Shown here in pieces: positions 1-6,610 of a DNA stretch of 16,678 nt (the first letter of the stretch is position 1; each line of letters opens with the position of its first letter). The notes beneath the pieces were generated by a model. That model was not told the origin of the DNA and ran no database searches. It saw only the letters and a program-made list of their open reading frames with translations. This DNA is from Methylococcaceae bacterium (GTDB taxonomy: Bacteria > Pseudomonadota > Gammaproteobacteria > Methylococcales > Methylomonadaceae). The DNA lies in contig JAUXDP010000033.1 in the NCBI GenBank assembly GCA_030618325.1, positions 1-16,678 on the forward strand, in the 5' to 3' direction. Both the position numbers and the translations under genes were made by a program.

Positions 1-1199
1 TTACTTGCCAAGGCTTTTACCTCCGTTGAATTGTTGATAACAAGTCCCAAAGGTAATGAATTATCGCTCAAGAATTTTTGCAATGATGTTATCTGTCTGG
101 ATTGAGTGGTTACTCCAAATTTTATTTCAATAGGCAATACACCAAAGCTTCCTTCCAATATCAAATCGACTTCTGCCCCATGCTTTGTTCGATAGTAATA
201 GTATTCCCAGTTGGTTGCGTTGGTACATTGAACACCTTTGATGATTTCTTCAATAATAAAAGACTCAAAGTTCTGACCCACATGAGGCGAACGAACTAAT
301 TTTTCTCTGCTGTCAATATTGGCAAGAAAATGAGTTAGGCCAGAATCTCGGAGTATCCCTTTAGGCATTTTGACAATGGATTTAGATTTTGCCTTCTCAT
401 AAGAAGGGATCATTCTCCATACAAATGTTTTGTCTGCAATTTCAAGATAGTCTCTTATCGTAACCTCAGATGTATCCAGTGCTCTTCCTAATTGAGCCTT
501 GTTAATAATTGTGCCGGACAGTTCCGACAATGTTGAAACAAAGCGTCTGTACTTTAGAGTATCAAGTTTGGGAAATAGTTTTCTGATATCTCTTTCGATA
601 TACAGTTGAAAATAATTTTGCATCCATAGCCGGAAGTAATCGTTGTCTTTGGCAAGTACAGGTTCAGGATAACCACCGTGTAAAAAGGTATTGATTACAT
701 CACCCTCTTCAACAGTCAATTTTTTCAGTTTTTCTAATGTAGATGCAGATAATGAGTTATTAAATATTTGGTAAAAAGATGGCAATGGCTTTTGATGCAG
801 CTCATTCATTTTTAGCGTACCGAGCTCTACAATGCCTAAGCGTCCTGCCAATGACTCACTCGCTTGCTTAATGAGTTCAGGAGAGCTGGAGCCTGTTAGA
901 ATAAATCGGTTTTTTTGATTTCTGTCTGAATCAATAACACCTCTTAAGTGTTTAAATAAACCTGAGAATTCTTGTGCCTCATCGAAGATAATGTTGCCGG
1001 GATATTCGTTAAAAAAGAAATCCATATCGGATGAAATGAAATCAAGGTCGTTGATATTTTCTAAATCAAAATACTTCCAGTCTTTTCTGACTTGTTGAGC
1101 AAGCGTTGTCTTACCTGATTGCCTAACACCAAGTATTAGTACAGCGGGAAATACTTTTAATAGTGCATTTACTTTAGCTGCACTGTTTCTTGCAAGCAT
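1..1199 (-). CDS. AAA_14/DUF4143 family ATPase, C-terminus off the left edge
   Basis: The frame stays open for 399 codons from the ATG at 1199 and runs off the window; the TTA at positions 1-3 is not in frame. Residues 24-31 form a Walker A motif (GVRQSGKT), residues 69-76 a Walker B-like NIIFDEAQ, residues 100-104 a sensor-like ILTGS, and LAGR at 117-120 fits the arginine-containing segment of this family. The C-terminal half matches DUF4143, with EVD at 343-345 and EIK at 358-360 giving a PD-(D/E)xK-like nuclease signature. Family members are common, often mobile, ATPases of unclear role; some behave like antitoxin or defence proteins. No convincing Shine-Dalgarno sequence precedes the start (upstream bases are AT-rich), so the start is less certain than the family. 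It is likely nearly complete, because the family usually ends soon after the EIK motif. Confidence 0.9.
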   Translation of the reverse strand, partial: MLARNSAAKVNALLKVFPAVLILGVRQSGKTTLAQQVRKDWKYFDLENINDLDFISSDMDFFFNEYPGNIIFDEAQEFSGLFKHLRGVIDSDRNQKNRFILTGSSSPELIKQASESLAGRLGIVELGTLKMNELHQKPLPSFYQIFNNSLSASTLEKLKKLTVEEGDVINTFLHGGYPEPVLAKDNDYFRLWMQNYFQLYIERDIRKLFPKLDTLKYRRFVSTLSELSGTIINKAQLGRALDTSEVTIRDYLEIADKTFVWRMIPSYEKAKSKSIVKMPKGILRDSGLTHFLANIDSREKLVRSPHVGQNFESFIIEEIIKGVQCTNATNWEYYYYRTKHGAEVDLILEGSFGVLPIEIKFGVTTQSRQITSLQKFLSDNSLPLGLVINNSTEVKALAS

Positions 1200-1220
1200 A
1201 TGTTTGAAAATAATTATTGA

Positions 1221-1255
1221 CGGTAAAATCCATATGTTACGCTAGGAATTTACCG
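1221..1255. repeat. inverted repeat upstream of the ATPase gene, possible operator
   Basis: The arms 1221-1231 (CGGTAAAATCC) and 1245-1255 (GGAATTTACCG) pair at 10 of 11 positions across a 13-bp loop. The repeat begins 21 bp upstream of the ATPase start codon, where a promoter or operator would be expected. There is no T-run, so it does not look like a terminator. The regulatory role is inference. Confidence 0.35.
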
Positions 1256-1293
1256 GCTGTCAATCGGTCGGCATGAGTATATTAAAACGAAAC

Positions 1294-1449
1294 TCAGTCC
1301 AAATCACGAAAATAACCAGCATAAAAACCCCCGTCACCCCTTGGTCCGGAAGGTCCTTCATCTGTTGCTCCAATCTCTGCAAGCAATTCATCATAAAATT
1401 TAGCAGCTCGTGCTAAATCATTAGTACCTAAAGTTACATATCCAATCAT
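1294..1449 (-). pseudogene. VOC/glyoxalase-like gene remnant with internal deletion
   Basis: The 51-codon frame from ATG 1449 to TGA 1294 starts with MIGYVTLGTNDLARAAKFYD, the usual N-terminus of small VOC (vicinal oxygen chelate, lactoylglutathione lyase-like) proteins. It then passes directly from ELLAEIGA into TDEGPSGPRGDGGFYAG, which belongs near the C-terminus of such proteins, and stops at DLD, where full-length relatives continue with a GNK-type ending. About 70 residues are missing in the middle, by comparison with remembered family members of about 120-125 residues. The short remainder cannot form the paired beta-alpha-beta-beta-beta fold that holds the metal site, so it is most likely non-functional despite being an open frame. 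It sits upstream of the ATPase gene on the same strand. Confidence 0.8.
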
Positions 1450-1627
1450 GCTGTTATCCTCATTTGTTGAAATTGATTTACCGCACTTCTATTATCCTGG
1501 AAAAATCAGTCTACTGTATCAATAATAAATATCATTTTTTTCTGACTCTGATTATTAAAAGTCATCAACCTTCTGTTTTATATGTAATTTATTTGGTTTC
1601 AGATATTTTTCCGAATTTTTAATACAT

Positions 1628-1687
1628 ATTTTTGAACCTTTTGTGCCTGACCAGGGAATTACAGTCAAACAGAACGATAACGGTCTG
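1628..1687 (+). promoter_or_regulatory. 60-bp upstream element, copy 1 (GAACC-type, ECF-like)
   Basis: This block aligns without gaps to 4356-4415, with 52 of 60 positions identical. Shared cores are TTTTTGAACCTTTTG, ACCAGGGAATTAC and CAGAACGATAACG. The GAAC core resembles -35 elements used by ECF sigma factors (established for the RpoE type), but I cannot place a -10 element with confidence. It ends 50 bp before the start of the secreted DUF1566 gene. The repeat itself is seen directly; the promoter role is inference. An alternative is that both copies are remnants of a duplicated gene end. Confidence 0.45.
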
Positions 1688-1693
1688 TTGACA

Positions 1694-1709
1694 TTGTAAA
1701 TATTTACAA
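1694..1709. promoter_or_regulatory. perfect 16-bp palindrome, candidate operator
   Basis: TTGTAAATATTTACAA is its own reverse complement. It lies between the upstream 60-bp element and the ribosome-binding site of the DUF1566 gene, 28 bp before the ATG, a typical place for a repressor dimer to bind. The second copy of the 60-bp element has no equivalent palindrome. No regulator can be named from sequence alone. Confidence 0.4.
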
Positions 1710-1737
1710 CGATATATTTTATAAAAAGGTGAATACT

Positions 1738-2295
1738 ATGAAACTTAAAAACAAAATATCACTCCTTTCTTTCGGTTTAACAACTGTGATGTTAACGATG
1801 GGTAACGCCAACGCTCAGACAACCCAGAAGAAAGAGTTCAATCCTAATACGACCCTCAAAAGCTGGTCAAGGATTATTGATAGTCCAAGTAGATTTAAGG
1901 TTTTGCCAAAATTTAACAATCAAGCTGTATTAGACAGAGAGACAGGATTGGTTTGGCAAAAAATACCGGATAGTAGACCCTTATCCTATGATCTATCTGT
2001 AACGGATTGCTATGAAATCGAGACAGGTGGCCGCAAAGGTTGGCGCTTAGCGACAATTGAAGAGTTATCGAGTCTTATTGACCCTAATCAGTCTTCTCCT
2101 GCCCTTCCTGAGAACCATCCCTTTTTCAATGTCTTTGCGGATAATATATTATTCTGGTCTGCAACTAATTCTCCATTTGATCCACAAGACGCTTTCACCA
2201 TTAAAATTGCTACGGGTGAATTAAATACAGCTGAAAAGAAAGCCTTTCTAAATTATTGGTGTGTACGAACAGGCACATCACATGCGGGTTATTAA
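1738..2295 (+). CDS. secreted DUF1566 (Lcl C-terminal) domain protein
   Basis: The protein has 185 residues. The ATG at 1738 is preferred over the in-frame GTG at 1729 because AAGG at 1726-1729 sits 8 bases before it. Residues 1-26 form a Sec signal peptide (KLKNK, hydrophobic stretch, then NANA before QTT). The mature part carries the DUF1566 signatures in order: LDRETGLVWQ at 65-74, GWRLATIEEL at 101-110, FWSAT at 139-143 and WCVRT at 174-178. This domain occurs in exported bacterial proteins, sometimes in many paralogues; its biochemical role is not known, although the fold is thought to be related to C-type-lectin/formylglycine-like folds. Cysteines 91 and 175 could form a disulphide. The gene stands alone, with the 60-bp element and a perfect palindrome upstream. 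Function cannot be given beyond an exported DUF1566 protein. Confidence 0.88.
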   Translation: MKLKNKISLLSFGLTTVMLTMGNANAQTTQKKEFNPNTTLKSWSRIIDSPSRFKVLPKFNNQAVLDRETGLVWQKIPDSRPLSYDLSVTDCYEIETGGRKGWRLATIEELSSLIDPNQSSPALPENHPFFNVFADNILFWSATNSPFDPQDAFTIKIATGELNTAEKKAFLNYWCVRTGTSHAGY

Positions 2296-2318
2296 TTTCT
2301 AGCGCAACATATTTAATT

Positions 2319-2411
2319 GAGTATCTATTGTGATACTCGGACAATAGCTGAAGGATATGCATTGTGTACCATGGGCGTTGCAGGTATTGCACTCAATGGT
2401 ACGCAATGTAT
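2319..2411. repeat. two hairpins after the DUF1566 gene
   Basis: A 7-bp perfect stem (GAGTATC 2319-2325 with GATACTC 2332-2338, 6-base loop) is followed by a longer inverted repeat with arms 2357-2372 and 2396-2411, 14 of 16 paired. Neither is followed by a T-run, so an intrinsic terminator is unproven. They fill the gap between the DUF1566 and nitroreductase-like genes and may end or process the upstream transcript. Confidence 0.4.
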
Positions 2412-2508
2412 AGCCAACTGATAATTGAAACTTTCTGTTTGAAAAATATCATGCATCCAAAAAATCATTGACTGATGTATTGAGTACGCCTAATAAAGGA
2501 GAAAAATC

Positions 2509-3918
2509 ATGTTTGAACAATCACGAAGAAAATTTATGGGTAATAGCCTGTTAGGTGCTGGCGCTTTGCTTAGTGGCTGTGGACTTAAGATTGCGGGTAG
2601 TCGCACTACTCAAAAAGGTCATTTATTGCTAGATCAAATACCTAATATCCCGCAAGGGTTAATCGAAGCAGTTAACTTCCCATTAATTGAAGCCATTCAT
2701 GGCCGACGTTCTAGACGTTTTGCTCGTGGAGCATCAATACCCGATGGCCCATTAGCTTATACCTCAAAACATGCGCCTGAGCCATTAACTGAATTGGAAC
2801 AACTGCTTTTATTAACCACCGTTTCGGGTAATACCGGGTGGTCTAACTTGATTCCTTATAATCGTTTTTACGCACCAAAAATTCCGAACTATGCGGGTGC
2901 AGCCGGAGGAAGGCCTTTTCCCTCTGCAGCAGGCTTTCATACTTCGGAGGTGTTTTTTACCGATGATAAGGGCAGCTATTTTTTTCCAACACGTGATATG
3001 CCAGCTACTGAGGCGAAGAGCGATCCCAATGAAACTGATTTAAACGCTTATCTGAACGAACATAAATCGCGCATTGTTAAGCTGAGTAATGGTCGTCTAA
3101 AAACACCTGCATCACCTCAGCATATGGAAATGCACAATGAATGGTGTGCTAATCTTCCAGGTAGCACCCTGATTATTCCCGTTGCTGATCTTGCACAACA
3201 TCATATTCTAGCCCTGTCCTATTTAGTGCAAAATGGAGCATGTATCTTTGATGATATTAATAATCAACCCATACCGGGCATAGAAAGATTTAAAGGCATT
3301 GTTGATATCGATAATCCCTATCCACTTTCATATATAGAGCAGTTTAGCTTAACTGAGGTAACCGTTGAAACATCCACGGCTTGTTATGCAGGTGCTTTGA
3401 TGTTACAGGCTATGGGACTAGGTGGCTGGATGTATGATGGCTTCAATCCTTTTAGTATTCTGGGCGCTAGTGGTGATCCAAGTGTGCCAGGCCTTGGCTT
3501 TAGTTTTGATACCAATGAACGCTGGCCGTTACCGAATGTTACCGGACTTGAAAATGTGTTTGAAGGTCATTGTCCCCCTCATTTCTCCAATATGCGAGCA
3601 GCGGTTGAAGCGGTTGTTACGCGTAAGTTTGGCGAGGGTGGTCCCTATAACTCAAACACCGCTGGGCCGTATAAAGACAATGCTGGCGTACGCGGTAGCA
3701 GTACAGTACATAGTGAATTTTTCATCGACTGTGTGGCTACCATGGCACAGTATATTTACGATAAATTTGGCAAATTCCCCGCCACTGTGCCATCCATTTT
3801 TACCTTGATGTATCTTCAGGCGCATCAACTGGATACTGATTTTTATGATAAGCACCTCAAAGCGGGCGCTTATCTTCGGACTCATGCCAATCATGATCGC
3901 GACTGGAAAATGCAATAA
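2509..3918 (+). CDS. Tat-exported nitroreductase-like (SagB-like) putative lipoprotein
   Basis: The protein has 469 residues; AAAGGAG lies just upstream of the ATG. The N-terminus has a twin-arginine motif (SRRKFM, residues 5-10), a hydrophobic stretch and a lipobox LSGC ending at Cys24. Tat export fits a protein that folds around a cofactor first. The rest resembles the flavin nitroreductase/SagB superfamily: an IHGRRSRRFARG segment at 63-74 (family pattern RRSxRxF), GGRPFPSAAGFH at 133-144 (compare the RPSPSAG motif of SagB-type oxidoreductases), and a late helix with ACYAGALMLQAMGLGGW at 291-307. The reaction and substrate are unknown, and at 469 residues it is much longer than simple nitroreductases of about 200. 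It has no obvious operon partner; the next gene is about 700 bp away. The superfamily call is by motif resemblance only; the Tat/lipobox reading is direct. Confidence 0.72.
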   Translation: MFEQSRRKFMGNSLLGAGALLSGCGLKIAGSRTTQKGHLLLDQIPNIPQGLIEAVNFPLIEAIHGRRSRRFARGASIPDGPLAYTSKHAPEPLTELEQLLLLTTVSGNTGWSNLIPYNRFYAPKIPNYAGAAGGRPFPSAAGFHTSEVFFTDDKGSYFFPTRDMPATEAKSDPNETDLNAYLNEHKSRIVKLSNGRLKTPASPQHMEMHNEWCANLPGSTLIIPVADLAQHHILALSYLVQNGACIFDDINNQPIPGIERFKGIVDIDNPYPLSYIEQFSLTEVTVETSTACYAGALMLQAMGLGGWMYDGFNPFSILGASGDPSVPGLGFSFDTNERWPLPNVTGLENVFEGHCPPHFSNMRAAVEAVVTRKFGEGGPYNSNTAGPYKDNAGVRGSSTVHSEFFIDCVATMAQYIYDKFGKFPATVPSIFTLMYLQAHQLDTDFYDKHLKAGAYLRTHANHDRDWKMQ

Positions 3919-3953
3919 AGAAGATGGTGTTTTTTCGATAGTTCCCACGCTCT

Positions 3954-4094
3954 GCGTCACTGCCATTGACTCAAGAGATATAAATTAATGTAGGCTGGGA
4001 TATAACGTGAGTGTAATCCCAGCTTTCGCGTAATGCTGGGGTTTCGCTACCGCTGCACCCCAGCCTACATTCCTTAAATTAATGGCAGTGACGC
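3954..4094. repeat. 141-bp palindromic element with 14-bp terminal inverted repeats
   Basis: The ends 3954-3967 (GCGTCACTGCCATT) and 4081-4094 are perfect inverted repeats. Inside them 3987-3999 (AATGTAGGCTGGG) pairs perfectly with 4059-4071, and CCCAGC 4018-4023 pairs with GCTGGG 4035-4040. The inner part resembles TGTAGGCTGGG-type palindromes dispersed in many gammaproteobacterial genomes (from memory, not searched). TCTGCGT occurs at 3951-3957 and again at 4117-4123, which may be a target duplication, although the right end of the element does not abut the second copy. Confidence 0.7.
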
Positions 4095-4116
4095 TCAGTT
4101 TAAATGACCATTAACA

Positions 4117-4201
4117 TCTGCGTGGAAATTCATCAAAGGATGCTCCCGAGTTTCATGATGCAGAGCATCGCTGTCTGAATTCCCACGAAGGGCTAGGGAA
4201 C
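4117..4201. repeat. decayed nested hairpin element
   Basis: CGTGGAAATTC 4121-4131 pairs with GAATTCCCACG 4177-4187 (10 of 11), and inside it GATGCTC 4139-4145 pairs perfectly with 4163-4169. GTTCCC at 3941-3946 and GGGAAC at 4196-4201 could be its outer arms, with the 3954-4094 element lodged inside. The sequence recalls the widespread GTTCCCACGCTCTGCGT palindromic elements of gammaproteobacteria. Confidence 0.5.
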
Positions 4202-4209
4202 GATAGGTA

Positions 4210-4228
4210 CCCCCCCCCCCCCCCCCCC
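4210..4228 (+). repeat. homopolymer run of 19 C
   Basis: Positions 4210-4228 are all C, standing out sharply from AT-rich surroundings. It lies about 130 bp upstream of the 60-bp element and 400 bp upstream of the next start codon. Such tracts are prone to slippage and to sequencing length error, so the exact count should not be trusted. Confidence 0.95.
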
Positions 4229-4355
4229 AATTATTTTCAACAATCCATCTGATTTTTTTATTTTTTTGTTCTTCCTCTAATTATTTTAATTAATAAGTCA
4301 TTGTTTTTATTTGTTATTTGTCTACGACAAAATAAACCTTCAAATTTTTAAATTT

Positions 4356-4415
4356 ATTTTTGAACCTTTTGCCCTCAACCAGGGAATTACTGTCAAGCAG
4401 AACGATAACGATCTG
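4356..4415 (+). promoter_or_regulatory. 60-bp upstream element, copy 2 (GAACC-type, ECF-like)
   Basis: This is the ungapped counterpart of 1628-1687, with 8 mismatches, 5 of them in one 6-bp spot after TGAACCTTTTG. It lies 214 bp before the ATG at 4630, much farther than copy 1 is from its gene, which would imply a long 5' untranslated leader if it is the promoter. The GAACC core is the argument for an ECF-type promoter; no -10 is identified. Confidence 0.45.
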
Positions 4416-4629
4416 CTAGGTGCCTTTGGTTATAGTCCATTAGTTTTGAACTCCTTCAAAAGAGCACTGAAAAGTATTGCTTGAAACGTGTATATAAAAC
4501 TGAACATTTTTTCTTATTTTGTTAACACAAAATTAAGCATTGCCAATAAGGGGTGTGAGTGCATTTATTATCCCAAAAAAGGGTTTGCGTCCACTTCATT
4601 ATTTATTAATTTTAACGGAGAACATTATC

Positions 4630-5679
4630 ATGTTTTTTAATAACAAAGATTCACACAATGAAATTCATCCTCTAAATCAGGCTACAACGCTGGAGATTAG
4701 CGAAAGCAGTCAATTGGATACCATTTTCTCAAAAACCGGAAGCGAAACATCTTCCACTTACAATCCTCTATCGGGGATTATTAAAATGAAACAGCAAGCT
4801 AAAAATGCAGTTTCTTTGTTTTTTTTCGCGACTCTATTGATGAGTGGAGCTGTATCAGCCGGTATACTTTACGATATAGAAAACAATAGTAGTAAAGCGA
4901 ATCAAACTGGGGTTTTTTACAAGGGTAACGCACGTCTTGAAGTTCGAGGTCATGTAAGTAATACAGACAAAGTTGACTTATACAGTATTAAAGATGATGG
5001 GACCTCTAATAAAATCAACTGGGGGTTTTATCCTGACTCCGGTTCAACGAGAATGTATGTATACAAAGATGTCAATAGAAACAAAAAACATGATTCTTCA
5101 GATGCTTTTTTATTCTCATTGTCAAAAAAAGAGTATAGGAAGGATTTCTATTCATTTAGAGGTTCTATGTATATCGTTATGATTCACAATACATCAGCCC
5201 CAGGGAAAAATTACTATGCGATGAGCGCCAGTGCGCCCATGACGGTCAAGCTAAATGTTATCTCTGCAAAGAGCTATGGGACATTCGACGGTAGCTTTAG
5301 ATTTGGAAGTAAGAATAGCAGTAAGCCTGACTTCTATGTAAAGACTCGAATTAATTATGGCTCAAGCCGTAAGTCCAAGACCGTTGGAAACAACAATACC
5401 CCTGTCTTTAATCACAAGCATACTGGAACGCTATATCCATTTGGAGGAATTATTCCCTTCTCAATCGACCTATACGATTCGGATCGTAGTAGCAGAGATG
5501 ATCAAGCAAATATCCACCCCACCAGAGCAGAATTAAAAAGACTGGATTTAGTATACGATTTAGTTCGCAATCAAATAAGGACCGACACTGGGAAAGTGTT
5601 AGGAAAACCAGGCCAAGCCATTACTGTAAGGGGGCTCGGCATAAAATTAATAGCATCGGTGACATTTGTAGTTCGCTAA
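4630..5679 (+). CDS. secreted protein with calcium-loop and C2-like signatures
   Basis: The frame gives 349 residues from ATG 4630, which has GGAG at 4617-4620 nine bases before it. A second in-frame ATG at 4786 begins a textbook signal peptide (MKQQAKNAVSLFFFATLL..VSA), giving 297 residues. The 52-residue polar extension in front of the signal peptide is odd, and I cannot decide between the starts. In the longer numbering, DVNRNKKHDSSD at 147-158 fits an EF-hand/dockerin-type calcium loop (acidic or Asn residues at loop positions 1, 3, 5, 9, 12). Residues 221-300 look like a C2-type beta-sandwich: PDFYVKTRI, then PVFN, then DLYDSDRSSRDD, where C2 domains place calcium-binding aspartates. Location is periplasmic or extracellular. 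Partner and role are unknown. The domain readings rest on motif resemblance; export is well supported. Confidence 0.75.
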   Translation: MFFNNKDSHNEIHPLNQATTLEISESSQLDTIFSKTGSETSSTYNPLSGIIKMKQQAKNAVSLFFFATLLMSGAVSAGILYDIENNSSKANQTGVFYKGNARLEVRGHVSNTDKVDLYSIKDDGTSNKINWGFYPDSGSTRMYVYKDVNRNKKHDSSDAFLFSLSKKEYRKDFYSFRGSMYIVMIHNTSAPGKNYYAMSASAPMTVKLNVISAKSYGTFDGSFRFGSKNSSKPDFYVKTRINYGSSRKSKTVGNNNTPVFNHKHTGTLYPFGGIIPFSIDLYDSDRSSRDDQANIHPTRAELKRLDLVYDLVRNQIRTDTGKVLGKPGQAITVRGLGIKLIASVTFVVR

Positions 5680-5698
5680 CAATTTTTCTCATCTTGCC

Positions 5699-5796
5699 AG
5701 GTTCCATAATTCTCTCTTGGGAACCTATTAAAACAGCAAGAAACACTAGCAGGCCATGTAATCCTTCCTTATTTTACATCCCAGGGATTGCATGGC
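5699..5796. repeat. two inverted repeats between the C2-like and CxxxxC genes
   Basis: AGGTTCC 5699-5705 pairs perfectly with 5720-5726. GCCATGTAATCC 5753-5764 pairs with 5785-5796 at 11 of 12 positions. Neither has a following T-run. They lie in the 158-bp gap between two same-strand genes and could separate or process the transcripts. Confidence 0.4.
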
Positions 5797-5837
5797 TTGA
5801 CAGCTTAAAAATTTATTTAAATAGAAAGGATAAAATA

Positions 5838-6527
5838 ATGAAAACCACCCCTGTTTTAATTGTTGTCGGCCTGTTGAGCGGTGGCACTTACCTTGCGAGC
5901 AATGGGTTTTTTCCATTGTCAGCAGAACCTACTAACTTGGCAATGGATAAAAATATACAATTTGGAACATCTACCTTAACCCCTTCGGGAAACAACATTC
6001 GCCAACACACCGAGAAAAGAAAAGTTGATGCTGTTGCAAAAAAATCAGCTAAGAAAATAAAACGTGCAACGAATGATTCAGTTATTGAAACCGAAGATAA
6101 TAGAATTGAAAATTCACCGAGTGAAATTCGAGACTGGCAAGAGGGTCTGGCTGCCACAGCGGATGATCCAGTTGAAAGTGCCGATGCACTAAGATACAGT
6201 CTAGAAAAACAACCGATTGATCCAGAGTGGTCAGCACAAGCCACTGATACGCTAGAAAAAGTCATTGGTGATGAGTATTTGTCAAAACAGCTTGGCTTAG
6301 TTGAAGTGGATTGCCGGGCAACGATGTGTCGTTTGGAATTAGACCCTGACAGTGAAGAGTCTCTTTCAAAACTTGAAAATAACCTGGCTTTACTACAAGG
6401 CACCCCATTCACTCATTTTATTGTAGAATCTTATGAAGAAACAGAGGAGTTTAATTCATCTGTTGTGTATATCACGCGTAATGAGGAGTATGTAGCAAGT
6501 GCTGGTGATGATTTTTTTGAGGAGTAA
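5838..6527 (+). CDS. exported or membrane-anchored protein with CRATMC motif, function unknown
   Basis: The protein has 229 residues from ATG 5838, which follows GAAAGGA; the frame stays open upstream to 5694 but without support. Residues 5-21 (PVLIVVGLLSGGTYLAS) form an N-terminal membrane segment or uncleaved signal. Residues 55-90 are charged and probably a linker. The C-terminal part contains VDCRATMCRLEL, with Cys159 and Cys164 spaced CxxxxC; a VxCRxxxCRxE pattern recurs, as I remember, in exported uncharacterised proteins of proteobacteria and myxobacteria, where the cysteines may form a disulphide. The tail is strongly acidic. It lies between the C2-like gene and the anti-sigma-like gene on the same strand, so a role in envelope sensing or stress is conceivable but not shown. 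Confidence 0.72.
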   Translation: MKTTPVLIVVGLLSGGTYLASNGFFPLSAEPTNLAMDKNIQFGTSTLTPSGNNIRQHTEKRKVDAVAKKSAKKIKRATNDSVIETEDNRIENSPSEIRDWQEGLAATADDPVESADALRYSLEKQPIDPEWSAQATDTLEKVIGDEYLSKQLGLVEVDCRATMCRLELDPDSEESLSKLENNLALLQGTPFTHFIVESYEETEEFNSSVVYITRNEEYVASAGDDFFEE

Positions 6528-6529
6528 AT

Positions 6530-6594
6530 ATCATCAATCGTAGGAACGGCTTTAGCCTTGATCATCGCGGCTAAAGCCGCTCCTACAATGATAT
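6530..6594. repeat. REP-like palindrome
   Basis: GTAGGAACGGCTTTAGCC at 6540-6557 pairs with 6569-6586 with one mismatch, and outer ATATCAT/ATGATAT arms extend it. It matches the style of REP sequences (GTAGGAGCGG-type heads). It fills the whole gap between the CxxxxC gene and the ribosome-binding site of the anti-sigma-like gene, and its transcript would fold into a strong hairpin that could limit read-through or stabilise the upstream message. A degenerate relative lies at 9099-9161. Confidence 0.8.
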
Positions 6595-6610
6595 GAATGG
6601 AGGGATGAAT

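Larger units (their letters stand above)
3919..4629. other. 711-bp gene-free stretch: nested palindromes, poly-C, upstream element
   Basis: No credible coding frame is present. A TTG-initiated extension from 4540 into the next gene lacks a ribosome-binding site and is not accepted. The stretch holds, in order, a palindromic element at 3954-4094, a second decayed palindromic element around 4117-4201, a run of 19 C at 4210-4228, AT-rich DNA, and the second copy of the 60-bp upstream element at 4356-4415. Confidence 0.8.

Noticed and set aside
1..3. TTA at the left edge read as the ATPase stop codon
   Set aside because: Counting codons from ATG 1199 puts the frame at 5-3 and then 2-1, so this triplet is out of frame and the gene is cut by the window edge.
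3652..3966. 104-codon minus-strand frame
   Set aside because: Antisense to the 3' end of the nitroreductase-like gene and running into a palindromic element; no protein features.
3941..4201. Possible CRISPR array or integron-like repeats
   Set aside because: The repeats are inverted and nested, not direct and regularly spaced; there are no spacers and no cas or integrase genes.
4356..4460. Open frame through the second 60-bp element as the end of a duplicated gene
   Set aside because: A frame such as QGITVKQNDND is shared with the first copy, but both are short, lack starts and match no family I know; kept only as an alternative explanation.
4540..4629. TTG-initiated upstream extension of the C2-like gene
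   Set aside because: It has no usable ribosome-binding site and an implausible peptide; ATG 4630 and ATG 4786 are both better.
5888..6412. 174-codon open frame on the minus strand
   Set aside because: It is antisense to the CxxxxC protein gene, has no family features, and its Ser/Phe-rich composition is typical of a reverse-frame shadow.
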